Shown piece by piece: positions 10,691-22,910 of a stretch of 64,000 nt of DNA. Origin of the DNA: Sebastes aleutianus (Eukaryota > Chordata > Actinopteri > Perciformes > Sebastidae); contig CAKAKS010000031.1 of the NCBI GenBank assembly GCA_916700875.1, positions 4,034,477 through 4,098,476 of the forward strand, read 5' to 3'. The position numbers were made by a program, and so were the translations under genes. Each line of letters begins with the position of its first letter. Positions within the stretch are counted from its first letter, which is position 1. Under the pieces are notes generated by a model. That model had not been told where the DNA came from. It saw only the letters and a list, made by a program, of their open reading frames with translations, and ran no database searches.

Positions 10691-12040
10691 TGACAAAAAT
10701 ACAGGTAAAAAGAATGAAACATTTTGAGAATAAGCTCCTATAATCTTCCGCCTCATGGTGAGATTTCCCAGATTCGTTTAGAATTCTTTTGAAACGTGTA
10801 GTATGACTGGTAATGTGCTGCCTTTGATTCATTTACATGCATATTGGAGCACATGATCTTGTCATTTTAACATGCTTGCGTATGGCCACAAGTGCCTCCC
10901 TGTGCTGTCCTGAATTGTGCACATACATGTCGTGTGTGTGTGTGCGTGCAACTGCTATTGCGCAGCTGAGTCGGAGTCGGGGGTCCTGAGTGTTACCGCG
11001 GGGGGTCCGTGTGTACCCATGCTATACCCCTCTGATACCAGGCTGCGATTGTGCTCCTGTCATGATCAATCACGTCCTCCAAAGAACTGGCCTTGTTCAA
11101 GAGGGAGGGGACCAATCACACGCCTCATTACCCAGGCTTGGTTACTCCTAAGCGGAGTAGTCCCAAGACACCTCGGCCTGTTGCTGTCTGGAGAGAACGA
11201 GGAAGACGGCAAGTGTGTGTGAGGGAAAATGAGATAGAGTAAAGAAATAGGTTGCAAAGGGATGTCAAAGATGGCAGGAGAATGACTTCTGGTGAAACAT
11301 TATTTAGATGTTGTATATCAATTTTCAGATAGGTCTGAATCATTTGCTGCTAGGGAGATAAGTCAACAAAGGTATTAGAGATGAAAAACTTGAAGAAAAC
11401 CCAAATTTCCACAGGAATAAGTAGCTGACCCAAAGAATATTTCCAGATATTGCAACTGGTGGTAGACACTGCAGATAAAGGCCCAACCCTCTGCGTCCCC
11501 TGAGCAACCAGCCTCTAGTTTTCAACCATAGCAAGCAGCTCTCATTGTTTTGAAATGGCTCCATCTGGCAAGGTTTCACTGACCAGGCCGGGCCGCGGCT
11601 CGCTCCCCCAGCAGCTGGCTAAACTGCCCAACCGCTTTTCCGCTTGGCCCTCGGAGTAACCGACACTCTCTGGTGGCTTTGCCCCTCCGACACACACAAT
11701 AACACACAAGGTTAACTGTCCCCGTGCAGGCCGGCCAGTCTTTGGGTCAGCTGGCTTGAGTCGAGGAAGGGGAGGGAGGTGTACGCTGGAGGGGTTGAAT
11801 GGGTGACACCATTTAACCCTTTGTTATTGTTATTCACCCAAGACAACTGGAGAAATGGTTCAAAAGTGCTTCATGTGTACTGTAAGACATCAGAAATTTT
11901 AGGAAACGGACAAACGCTTTACGCCGTGATTCCAAGTCAGCTCTATAATTCATTACACTTGTTATCATTATGGGCTTAACTCAACAGCTGGCCCTTAAGA
12001 GTGGAATGGAGGTTCCATTATTTGTGCACGAGGGTCTACT
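10691..12040. other. Intergenic stretch with GC-richer patches
   Basis: Patches at 10,960-11,200 and 11,575-11,780 are GC-richer than the surroundings. No splice-flanked coding exon or known protein motif was found. They could be noncoding elements or old repeats. Confidence 0.35.
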
Positions 12041-12140
12041 CTAGGCTAAAAAGGCTGCCACCTCTGCCCAGCATCAACCCCTTTGAATATTGATATGCTA
12101 ATGATGAACAACACAGGGAACAAAGCCTGACTGCTACCAC
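12041..12140. promoter_or_regulatory. Candidate noncoding element with POU/SOX/TCF-like motifs
   Basis: Within a short repeat-free stretch are CCTTTGAA (TCF-like, about 12,080), ATATGCTAATGATG (octamer-like, about 12,093-12,106) and AACAAAG (SOX-like, about 12,119). The clustering is suggestive but unproven. Confidence 0.25.
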
Positions 12141-14700
12141 TGGAAACCAACACAATGGCCCTTCAGTTAGGTCTTGACACTTTTACCACCCAACATGTGT
12201 CCCCGGTTTCATGCTCAGACAATAAAGGCCAACAACTGCCCATCCATTTAAATGGGGGGGATGCTGCTCCTCAGTTCCGACGTGCTGTCTGGGGGACCCG
12301 ACTGGTCGCGTTGTGTTTTAGCCGTCTTTTGTCCAGGGTGGGAAATATCAGCTTTTTAGAGCAATGATAAGCCACCCCAGAGTCAGACATAATGCCCAGG
12401 AGGTCAGAGTTCAAACCTTTCAGGCAGGGCTGAGGCTTGACCTAGCTTGTCATTACAGATGTTGGCCTGCTGTGGGGTCCGCAGGTGGTATATTTTGTTG
12501 GAAAAACTATAAAATAAAGATTTCTGAAGTGATATGAGCTTTACATCTATGGACTGGTTTAAAGTAAGTTACGTATGTAGACCTAATCAGCTTGATAGGA
12601 TATTTTTATTTTGTTGCATGTTTTCATCAAAGAGAGGCATCCATGAGGCCAAAGAAGCTGTTCATGGCCAACGGTTTGTGGCAGACTATTTAACAGAATC
12701 AAATATATCAGATTTCTGCATTATTCTTAATTTGAATTTTTCTTCATTTAAGCTTTTATCATGAGGTATTCTGCTGTTCAGCTCAGCTAACACAAATGAA
12801 TATTTTCACATACTTAGTCTTCTAAAAGCTAAGCGATGTTGCCATAGCTACCATCGAGGACACTGAGGTTATGTCCTCGGTATTTTCTTTGGGAATTTGG
12901 GTTTCTAATCTACAATTAAAAAAAAGGAAGAAAACACTATTTTCTTTCAGTATTTCTCCTCCAAAAATGTGAAAACATGCTTTGGGATATAAGAGTCAAA
13001 TAAATTGTAACAGTTAACAAAATTAATCCAATTTGACTAACTGAAATAAGTAAAACATTTTACTCATTTTATTCTAAAATCCTGTTACGGCTCTGATGTT
13101 GCAGTCTACATCTTAACATTTTATTTTTACAGAAGAATTCAGGACCATTAGAAGGGCTGACCATGAGACAGTTGGTGTGCTCTTAATCATAATAATACAG
13201 TTTTTCTCATTCGCTTTGGCTCAATTCTCGAATGAGAATTATTTTTTTCAAAACATTGAGCTCAAATCTCTGAACAATTCTTTCTCATTCAAGCATGCAG
13301 ATTGCATGTGCTTTGGCACATTTGGGCAAAGAATAAGTACAATTGTCTATAATTTGCAAAATAACCACTTGTACATGTCTTGCTGATCAAAACTGATGAG
13401 TTGATTCCCAGTGAAATTGTCGTCCTCTTCACAACTTCTAAACATTCTTTCATCGTTTGAGCTATCACATGCAAAATGATCCATTCAATTATCAAAATCC
13501 GTCAGACATACATGTATATTCCATAGATATCTATGACATGGTGTTACGTACTATGAGGAGGTACAATTAGTTTGTTTTTTTACTGAGCTACAGCAGGTTC
13601 TTTCATTGTTGCAGGGTTATCCTTTTTCTGTGTAGCTACTACAGTATTGTACAATATTGACTTTCCCCAGTAAACTTTGGCCTACTGTTGAAATGGGGAT
13701 CTAAAAAGCTTAGTGCGATATACAACAGCATTCAGCTAAACAGAACTGACACACTGGTATAGTGCATTAAGCAGTCAGTGTCAACAAAAACGTAGAACAA
13801 AACACAGATTTGTATATAAGAAACGTGTCCAGGGTTGACTGCTATGGTGAAAAAAGGTCTAAAAAAGGTCTAAAACGTCTAACGTTTCATGAACGTCTGA
13901 CACAATAAACGAGGTTTTGAAAAATGAACAAAGTGTTTTGGGTGAGTTACTACATTTTGTTGTGACATTTGCACTCACAGTTTAGAGAATGTTAAGATGA
14001 AAAATGAGTTAAAGTGATTGAGAAAAACTGTAATATTTTAAATGTTCATAATATGTCCTAACATCATTAGATGAACAGTAATTAGTCCATATCTAAGGAG
14101 ACTTTTCTTTCTCATATACAGTATTTCGAAAAACACAGGTGTAACTAATAACACTGATGATAACCACTGGGTCAGCATGGACAGAACCAGAGCACTTACA
14201 CTGAGATGCAGCCATTATTAATGTTATTAATATCTTTCACTACTCAAACAATAAATGTGTGGTTGTCAAGACAATCAGCAGCAAATATTGTCCTACTGTA
14301 TACTGTGGGATAATGCTGACAAATTTAAAGCTGTTTTCTTATTTATAAAATGAGAATTCTCCACAGAAATATTTAATTATAACATCTAAATTCTGGACTT
14401 TATTGTTGATAGATTTAATGGAAGACAAGGAATTATTTTGACAAAGCACATTTTTTCAAACATATTTATTATCCTGTAACCTTTAGAGGGCACTGGGATC
14501 ATGTCATATTTGTACCTTAATCCAGGTGCTAAATTGAGACAAAAGACAAAATTTTAAATAATTCCAATAAATTCCGGACAAAATAATATTTCTGGTTTGT
14601 AACTTACTGTATGGCATGTAATATTATAGATACATATTTTTATTTATGTATGTCGATAAGGCCTAACAAAAAAACCAAAAAAAATACTTAATCATTTGAA
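12141..14700. other. Intergenic stretch, mostly uninformative
   Basis: AT-rich sequence with only short chance frames. Around 14,135-14,220 is a fragment resembling the ACACAGGTGTAACTAATAAC repeat also seen near 44.5 kb. Nothing else is supported. Confidence 0.4.
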
Positions 14701-14729
14701 CGATGGCTCAATTTAATGTCGTGTTTGGA

Positions 14730-15360
14730 TTTTTAAGGAGGTCATGTGTCCCAGTGGGTGCTTATAATTGAACTCTAATTGAAATCTCTGTGCCGCCCCT
14801 CTCTCTCTCCCATGAACCCTCGCAGACACAGAGTGAACTAGACCCCCAATCTGGACCAAAACAATGAGATCAGCAGAAGAATTATAGTTCCTTCTCTGCA
14901 GCATGAAACAGCCCCAATTCCAAAACACAACAAACTATTGTTTTGTGTTATTCTTTTCCCTTTTACTCGATTTTAAAACCCTCTTACTTTGTATTCACCT
15001 TTCAAAGTCTCCACAGTCCCTCGTTGATGCGTCCCTTTCTTTCGCCATCAGTAGGCGGAAAGTCGAGCGAGGGACACTGATTAGCGACGGTGCAAGGCAA
15101 CAGTCACCTCGAATGATGGATGTAATCATTCTGCAGCAAAATGAATGTATTTATTATTAGTAATTTATTAGCTAATTAATCATACTGTGTGTCAGAGCAT
15201 ACCAGACAACCAGGCTGCCATTAGTATCACAGGGTCAGCTGTTTAAAAGCTGGCATTTATCATGGTGTCGCTGTTAGATGTCATTATTGCTGAGCTGGTT
15301 GGGATTCTGTAAATTAGAAAACAGTTTATTGGGAACACCGTGCAAATCACACATCCTGAG
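14730..15360. promoter_or_regulatory. Candidate noncoding regulatory stretch
   Basis: This is a long repeat-free interval of balanced composition with several ATTA/TAAT cores: TTATAATTGAACTCTAATTG near 14,762-14,781 and TTATTAGCTAATTAATCA near 15,165-15,182. No coding potential is apparent. It resembles conserved noncoding sequence near developmental genes; this is inferred. Confidence 0.3.
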
Positions 15361-16018
15361 GTGACATGCCAACTTTTTATTTCTTTATCTGTTTAATTTT
15401 GTATTAACAATACCATGTTGTAATTTTTGTGATTAAGCATTTCCATGACTTTAAGAAGTTGTACTTTTACCTCAATCGCTCCATTAGTAATGCTGCATTG
15501 GGAGTCAGTTCTGAATTGTCTTAGACTAACAGGCTTATAGCTAAAGATGTATTGTTTATGTACCCGGGGGTGGTGGAGGGCATGTGTTTTTTTCGGCTTT
15601 CTTTTCCACTGAAGGGAGGGTGTGTGTGTGTGTGGGGGGGGGTCTAAACACTACGGATAAGAGGCGGCCCGGCACACGCCTGCCTGACGGCCGGTAATCC
15701 CACAGTCTCAGACTCATGACCCACTTTCTTGGAGGAGCGGGATGGAACAGCGGCCTCTAACCCAGGAGGAGCCTCCAGACGCAGGGTGGAGGGGTCGAGG
15801 GACCCCCCTTCTGCCCCCCCACCCTACTCTGTCAAGACAAAGGAAAAGACAGACTCTTGCGAGGACTCCTGAAAGCCAAATAAGAGGTTCAGGAACACTA
15901 ATACCTCAACCTGATGCTCTTATCGTTCTATCTAATAAATAATTCAGAAGACTTGCCACTTTGTTCTCAGTGCAAAATATCGGTTAGTTGGAGGCTTCTT
16001 TTATTCCTGATTGCACCT
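15361..16018. other. Intergenic stretch, GT tract and GC-rich patch
   Basis: There is a short GT tract and G run near 15,619-15,642, followed by a GC-richer patch to about 15,860. No exon is supported. Confidence 0.4.
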
Positions 16019-16158
16019 GTGCTTGAGATTCTTTATAGCTACTACAGTATTTTCTTCAAATCTTTGACTTGCAAAAATGTCATTTTATGTGCTTGAGATT
16101 CTTTATAGCTACAACAGTATTTCAGCAAACCTTTGGCTTACGAAAATGTTATTTTATG
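16019..16158. repeat. 70-bp tandem duplication
   Basis: Two head-to-tail copies (16019-16088 and 16089-16158) both begin GTGCTTGAGATTCTTTATAG. They are near-identical over the first 35 bases and more diverged after that. It is a simple local duplication. Confidence 0.9.
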
Positions 16159-17528
16159 CAGATGATGTTCAATTTTACTAAAAGATTCAAAAGTGGAACA
16201 ACATGGCAAATATGCCTATAGTTTGTAAGCTTGACCTTCATGTCAGATGGACTATGATTCTTCTTGGGATGCTTCTTAACACTGGATGCTCTTGTCAAAT
16301 GCAAGGACTCGGCTTTTGTTTCCTAAATCCGGAAACTGCGAGAGAAATAATATTAAGCAAAGATCCGAGCCATTTCCTAATTAAACCGCTGAATTAAGCA
16401 GAGATCATCCACTAATACAAAGCGAATGAAAAGAACAGCTTCTTCATTATTGTGTCTTATCCCTTGAAAACATACTGACCGACATCATGGCACGAGCCAC
16501 GGGCAAATAGGTCAACAAATGATGCATTTATGTATCAGATCATATCACCGCCATTAAATCTTATTCTTTTATTAACCACCACCTGCCCCGCCTCTTCCAT
16601 ATTTTGTTATTGAAAACATCTCCCCACGCACACCACAATGCACGCCGCTCTTACTTCTCTCTTTATCTTAATCCCTGGCAGACTTTAAGTGTCTGGCATC
16701 GGGACCAAAATCCTAAACTGGAGAGGAGCGTGTTTGGAGACCTAATCCCCTTACCCATAGACTAGAGTTGCCCTAAATTCACCTCTCCCAAAGTAGGCCA
16801 AGAACAAGGAGCCACAACAGAGAGGCAAGCGGCTTCACGAGGGCTCAGCGTTGTCACGCTGCCAGACAGACAGACAAGAGTGACACACACACGTTGGCAC
16901 ACACACCCACAGACAGACGCATGGACAGATGACGTATAAGCTGGTCTAGCAGTACAGTATAGACAAGCTGACTTACAGACACACCCAGATGCTAACCTGA
17001 AAAGTAGACGCACACTTGCTTACGTGGTTTCTCTCTTGCACTTCTTATACAACATGCACACTGTCTCCTGCAGTACTTGTCTTTAGTCATAGCCTCCTTT
17101 CTTGTTTGACTCGGCCACTGGAAGGGGAAACGGATCGGCTGCACTCTGGTATGTTTATTCTCTGTGTCTCCTGATTAGATAATAACTTTCTTTGAGGGTA
17201 CAGCAGCTTAATGGGAGATAATGTCCTGTTTTCGGTATGGCAAGGGGGCTGCTATAAGCTGTGAACACAAATCAATAAAGTTTTCTAAATCACAGCCCCA
17301 CATGCTGTTTTCAGCAACCTGTAAGCTTGTGAAGATAATACCCTCGGTCTACAATCTGTGGAGGAAGACATGAAATACCAACTTTAAAAGGCTTGGTGAA
17401 GGTGGAGAGTGTTGCTGCACACACACACACAAACAAACACACTTACATTATATTAATAATCATATTGGGTTTTGTTGGGCCAGTAAGAACAGGAAGAACA
17501 ATTATAGTGACAAAAAACAAAAAACATT
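16159..17528. other. Intergenic stretch, no gene seen
   Basis: It includes a short CA tract near 17,420. The part near 17,190-17,370 is repeat-free and might be a conserved element. No coding exon is supported. Confidence 0.4.
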
Positions 17529-18048
17529 TTAAAGGTCCCATATCATGCTCATTTTAAGGTTCATACTTGAATTTTGTGTTTCTACTAGAACATGTTTACA
17601 TACTGTAATGTTCAAAAAAAACTTTTTTTCCCTCATACTGTCGGCCTGAATATGCCTGTATTTGCCCTCTGTCTGAAACGCTCCGTTTTAGCGCATTTTG
17701 ACGGAATTGCAACAGAATTGCTTTGCTGGGCAACAACTTGGGTCCATGTATACTTCCTGTCAGCTGATGACAATCACATACACTGCAACCAGGAATAAAC
17801 TGGGACACATTTAGAATGTTTACGTTTAAAAATGTGTAAAGGGTCTAAATATTGTATATGTGTGACATCACAAATGGGCAGAAATCCTGACAGCTTGTTT
17901 CAAATGCAGAGTTTCTGAATATGGGCTGTGTGTATTTCCCTGTGGATTTAGTGTTTCGATGCTTTCACAGTATTTATATAGTACTTAAGCCTGCTTTATA
18001 ATAGAAAAAACATGAAAATCTCACTTTTTTATAATATGGGACCTTTAA
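17529..18048 (+). mobile_element. TTAA-flanked MITE, 'AAAGGTCCCATAT' family
   Basis: This 520-bp element lies between TTAA sites (17529-17532 and 18045-18048). Its ends AAAGGTCCCATAT and ATATGGGACCTTT are inverted repeats. It matches the inverted copy at 10,174-10,690 along its length. The TTAA duplication points to piggyBac-type mobilisation. It encodes no transposase. Confidence 0.92.
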
Positions 18049-19185
18049 TGTACATGCACGTGAGAATTGTCTATGGATTTCATGATTCATGATTCATTTT
18101 TTATAACACTTTCTTACTGTCTGCATGCTGTTAATGTACTTTATAATCTTCACCTTTAACAATTGTCCATCTCGAGTAGACTCCTGCCAGACATCAGTAA
18201 ACAACACTGCCACCCTTTGGTCACCAGGAGAAAATCTACCCATACATGTTGAGTATACAGTAAATGGTTACAGGATTTGGTGGAAATCGCACGTCTGCAT
18301 ACCATTATGGAAAACTGCGAGAAACCCGAGTCAACAAAGCTATGCTTCCATGGTAAGGGGATTGTTGGAGGCCAAAGCATTGTCTTGGGGATTTCTGCAA
18401 AATAACGTGCATTCAAGGAGGTTTAAGGATAGAGCTGAGAGCTCCAGTTGGATTCTCCGATTTCAAAGGCTCATCCACTTCTTTTCCCCTTCCCACCTTC
18501 CCTCCCTTCACCTTCTCTCCTATAGCTCCCATGCAGGCCGAGTTCTGGAGTAGATTAGGTCTGATTTCATCCATTATGCAAATTGTTTTCTCCCTCCCAG
18601 CCCCCTGTCATCACTTAGTTTTGTTGAGAGATTGCTTCACCATTAGTACCAAACTGCACATAAAATAGCCAGGTTTTAGTGTAGTGTATTAGAATGAGCC
18701 AAAAAGGCCTGTTGTCCTGCTTTCAGAAATTAGAAAGCCCAGATGTTTGATGGATAATCGTACTGTCAAGAGAACCAACACTGCGAGAGAAAAGATGCTA
18801 CTGTACACAGGGATTGTTGCACCTGCAGTTCACGAATATCTGTTGCACATCTGTATGTTTTGACCACAAAAAATATGAAGCATAAGCTTCGATTACTTTT
18901 ATTTTATTTTTAATTTTCAAATTAAAAGTGGTATCCTATGTCATTCCCTGCTAAACATCATGGTTTTGAAGCTTGATTGGATTGGTAGTTCTGTATATTT
19001 TAACATTACAAAGTACAGTATGTCAATAAAGAACACTTTATTGGGTTCCCTACACTTGTATATTGCAGTTGCTGTTATTTGACTATGTTTTACATTTATT
19101 TTTGTCAATGCCTGTCCTAAACTTGCATGAATGTGATAATCAAAATGATAATCCTGAAATAAACAGTAATTCAAGCACTCAAGTA
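18049..19185. other. Intergenic stretch, no feature seen
   Basis: It contains a chance 142-codon plus-strand frame (18125-18553) with no motif, splice support or codon-use signal. No named repeat. Confidence 0.4.
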
Positions 19186-19480
19186 CATTTAAAGGGGACA
19201 TATTATGCTCATTTTCAGGTCCATACTTGGACCTGAAAAAGCCCAGTCTGCTCTGATTGGCTTGCGAGAAAAATATAGTGCACCTTTACAAAGGTAGCTC
19301 TCAAGCTGTGGGCGGTTTATTCTAATGAGCCTGCATGTGACATAGGAAGGGGAGCCATATCTGAATGGCTTGTTGAAACACATGTTTTCTGATCTAGACA
19401 GCCCACAACAAACTGACTGGGTTGTCTTAATTCAGTTTGTGGGTTGGTAGGCACTCCAGGTACATGGTTTGAATATATGG
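19186..19480 (+). repeat. Rearranged fragment of an 'AAAGGGGACATATTATGCTC' MITE
   Basis: It starts TTTAAAGGGGACATATTATG at 19,187 and continues ATGCTCATTTTCAGGTCCAT, related to the 17.5-kb family. It then jumps into interior sequence (AAAAAGCCCAGTCTGCTCTG near 19,236; GGCTTGTTGAAACACATGTT near 19,367; CACAACAAACTGACTGGGTT near 19,405). It looks internally deleted. No clean right end. Confidence 0.65.
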
Positions 19481-20481
19481 AATGCAAAAAATAAATAAAT
19501 AATAATAACAAAAAAAAATGACTGAAGATCCCACTGATTAAATTAGTGAGGGCACAGATTGTAAGTAATCTTCAGACCTCACATGAGAGGTCAAGTGGTC
19601 TTAAACAGGCTTAATCTATATATATATACCATATGGTAAACCCAAGCTTTACATATTTTATTATATTAACAGTCTGCACAGAAGGGCACAATTTACACCT
19701 ATAGTAAAAATAAGCTGTATCTGGAACTTACTCACTGGGACAGAGACACATGATGCAGGTGTTGTTTTAACAGCATGTAGCCATAAATGTTTTACTCCTG
19801 GTTTACAATCAGCTTTCATCTTTTATCTCTGTCTGTTTAACCCTGTCTTAGGTGGAAAACTGGATTTCTGTTTATCTCACAATATTTCAGACTTTCTGGT
19901 ATTTACAGTAGTTGCATCACCACTGTGTGATTCATATTTTTGCTGTCGTAAAAATGTAACTTCCTTTTTCCTTATTGGACTACTTCTCTTAATCTACTTT
20001 ACTTTCTCTTTTACCTTCATTAAAAAGGAAAGATTTTCAAGGTATGCTGGTATTTTGCATTGCCTCACTTCTACTTCATGTTTGGACCGTCAATGCATTC
20101 TTGCATACACATACTGTAAGCCTGTAACTGCCTGGCAAAAGTCTTCTGTTCTGTTTCTCTGGGCAAAAATCCTAGAAAGTCGATTCAGCTTTATCATGAG
20201 CCATCATAACCAAATGGCTTTTATTTTCTTGTGTAACATAGTGCAAGAAGTGGAATCACACATTTTCTTATGATGCAGTTGATACACAATTTAACTTGTG
20301 CAACTCTGGAATGCTTCCTTTTACCTTTGAAATGGCAGCAGAGAGGTCAGAATCAATGGGGAACTGGTGCTTTTTTACTTTATGTTTTCCGTCTTTCGTG
20401 GAATCTCACATCAGGGGAAGCACACTATCGCCATAACCATGCCAGGAATACTCAGAAAGAATTTACCAATAGCTTGCAGTG

Positions 20482-20700
20482 TTAAAGCTGCAGTAGGCAG
20501 AACGTTTTTGGCATCATTGGGCAAAAAATCCATAACCTTTCAGCATATTGTAATTCAAGTATTCTGAGAGATAACTAGACTTCTGCACCTCCTCATGGCT
20601 CTGTTTTCAGGCATTAGAAAATCTAGCCCGTGACGGAAGACTTTGGCCAATCACAGGTCATAGAGAGCCAAATTCTAATGGATTGTTCATTGTGCCACAC
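20482..20700 (-). mobile_element. Partial copy of TTAA MITE family 'TTAAAGCTGCAGTAGGC' (copy A)
   Basis: It starts at TTAAAGCTGCAGTAGGCAGA and reads in inverted orientation through CTCCTCATGGCTCTGTTTTC and GGCCAATCACAGGTCAT, all present in the copies at 32.7, 43.4 and 63.5 kb. Similarity fades near 20,690, so about two thirds of the element is missing. Confidence 0.8.
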
Positions 20701-21169
20701 CCCACCCCATAGTGTTCTTGGCTGAAGGTGGGGTGCGAGGCTGTGTGGCAGGAATAGTGAATGAAGAGCTGGCTTGGATGGCAGGGAGGATTACTAGACG
20801 GTTACTAGCAAGCAAAACGCTAGGCATAAGAGAACACAGAATAGTAAAAGATGGCTTGAACGTGGCTGTACTAACTGTGGTATCAACGACAAACAGGCAG
20901 GGTAGAGATGGCTGAGCGTGCAGGGTTTTTGAGGAGATCTGGATATGGTGATGCAGTGCAGCTGGTGGCTCCTCCTTGACTCCGGCACACCTGCAGACAA
21001 TCAGACACAACACAGAGAGTGCAGCTCCAAGGCAGAAAGGTTACCATGACACATAATGTTCAAGAAGCAGATGTAACATGCTGTTCTCACTGGCTAAAGT
21101 CAAGCAAAACAAGCTTTAAAAGATCCCATTACTGTTTAAGCAGCACCCGATTCGAAGGCCATTAAATAG

Positions 21170-21705
21170 GCGTTATCAGACGCTATAAGCACCATAGATG
21201 TGGGTCAGTAGGGGCCTACTACGCCTACTATGTTGTAGAAGTAAAAGTGAAACTTAAAAGCAACATGTTCTGACATGTTACAAAACTACAACTTCATTAG
21301 GTTTACGCAACAAAACTACAACTTCTATAGGTTTAGGCAAAAAAAACACAGTTAAGTTAAGGGAAAAACATCGTGTTTTGGGTTAAAATAACTACAAACA
21401 CAAGTTCACATGGTTAGTTTTACACAGGATGCAAACTCCAGTCTCCTGGATGAAAGCCCTGTGTTTTTTGTCCCATCCATTGTCCCCGACCTCCACCCCT
21501 TAGGGAGTTTCACACCGTCTCTACTACAGCGCCTGATTTCCGCTTCTGCTCCTGTCACAATTACTGCGGTTGCTAGAAGTCGCTGCCATGTTCTTTTATG
21601 CCTTCTTTCTACCTATCGACCATATGAATAGATGATAAAACCTACTAGTGGGTGTAGTAGGCCCCTATTGACCCACATCTATGGGGCTTATAGCAAATTA
21701 TATGT
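21170..21705 (+). mobile_element. MITE with long terminal inverted repeats, copy 1 of inverted pair
   Basis: The left end carries CTATAAGCACCATAGATGTG then GGTCAGTAGGGGCCTACTA. The right end is the inverted GTAGGCCCCTATTGACCCAC then ATCTATGGGGCTTATAG. The interior matches the element at 22,240-22,910 in the opposite orientation. Short open frames inside are shared by both copies. No transposase and no clear target duplication were found. Confidence 0.8.
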
Positions 21706-22239
21706 CTAATCGCCAGCAGAAACACAATTGTCTCACTAGATACACCCTCTGTCTCTTTTGTGGCTAATAACATAAACATTATAAACAGGCAAGGTACAGT
21801 TTCCCCCTAATTGGTGTATCTGTTTCGTCGTTCATTGGCAAAGGGTGTTCAGACCATGGTCAACATCAAAAACACCAGTGTGTCTTCCTTTTTGTGTGGG
21901 TTCTGTGTTACTGTTAGAATTAGTGCTTGTGCAGTTGGAGCTGTGATGAGGATGTTTCCACCTCTGGATTATCAGCACCACCACAGTGAGGATTGTTTGG
22001 TCGCTCAAGGACACCAGCAGAAAGCAGAGAAGCATCAAATGAGAAGCTGGAACAAACTAATCCCCAGCTGCTGAAGACCACCTAGGCTCTTTTTAATGCT
22101 AACAATCACACAACCAATCAGAAATAAGTAGAATCTTTATTTCTAATCTATGATGTTTGTGAAAGATGGGAATCTGGATCCAAACTCAATCCTCAAACTT
22201 GGCAGGATTTGAAGACAACAGTAATTTACCTGGCGATTA
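21706..22239. other. Spacer between the inverted MITE pair
   Basis: About 530 bases of sequence with overlapping chance frames on both strands and no recognised feature. Confidence 0.4.
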
Positions 22240-22910
22240 AACTGTTGTCAGGGTATTAAATAAACATTATCGGTCGCTATAAGCTCCATAGATGTGGGTC
22301 AGTAGGGGCCTACTAAACCAACTAGTAGGTTTTATCATCATTCACATGGTAGATCACCAAAAGAAGGTCTAAAAGAACACGGCAGCGACCTCTAGCAACC
22401 GTAGTAATTATGACAGGAGCAGAAGCGGAAGTTAGGCGCTGTAGTAGAGACAGTGTGAAACTCCATAAGCAGTGGCAGTTGGGGTAGATGGATGGGACAC
22501 AAAACACAGGGCTTTCACCCAGGAGACTGGAGTTTGCATCCTGTATAAAACCAACCATGTGAATTTATGTTTGTAGTTATTTTAACCCAAAACACAATGT
22601 ATTTCCCTAAACTTAAGTAAGTGTTGTAGTTTTGTTGCCTAAACCTAAAGAAGTTGTAGTTTTATTGTCTAAACTTAACTGTTTTTTTTCCCCCTAAACC
22701 TAAAGAAGTTGTTGTTTTGCTGCCTAAACCTAAAGAAGCTGTATTGTTTGTGTTCAAAAGGTGACGTTTCATTCAGTTTTACAACATGTTAGAACGTGTT
22801 GCTTTTAAGTTTCACTTTCATTTTTTACAACATAGTATGCCCCTACTGACCCACATCTATGGTGCTTATAGCGACTGATAATGCCTATTTAATGGCCTGA
22901 TAACAGTCAG
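22240..22910 (-). mobile_element. MITE with long terminal inverted repeats, copy 2 of inverted pair
   Basis: This is the same family as 21,170-21,705, inverted. The ends are CTATAAGCTCCATAGATGTG and CACATCTATGGTGCTTATAG. It has an extra amplified interior of three or four CCTAAACCTAAAGAAG-type units (about 22,640-22,740), which explains its greater length. Confidence 0.8.

Noticed and set aside
10490..10756. Similar small frames at 10.5 kb and 17.6 kb that might suggest a gene family
   Set aside because: Both lie inside copies of the same TTAA MITE; the similarity comes from the transposon.
18125..18553. 142-codon plus-strand frame
   Set aside because: No domain, no splice context and biased only by chance; no flanking exons.
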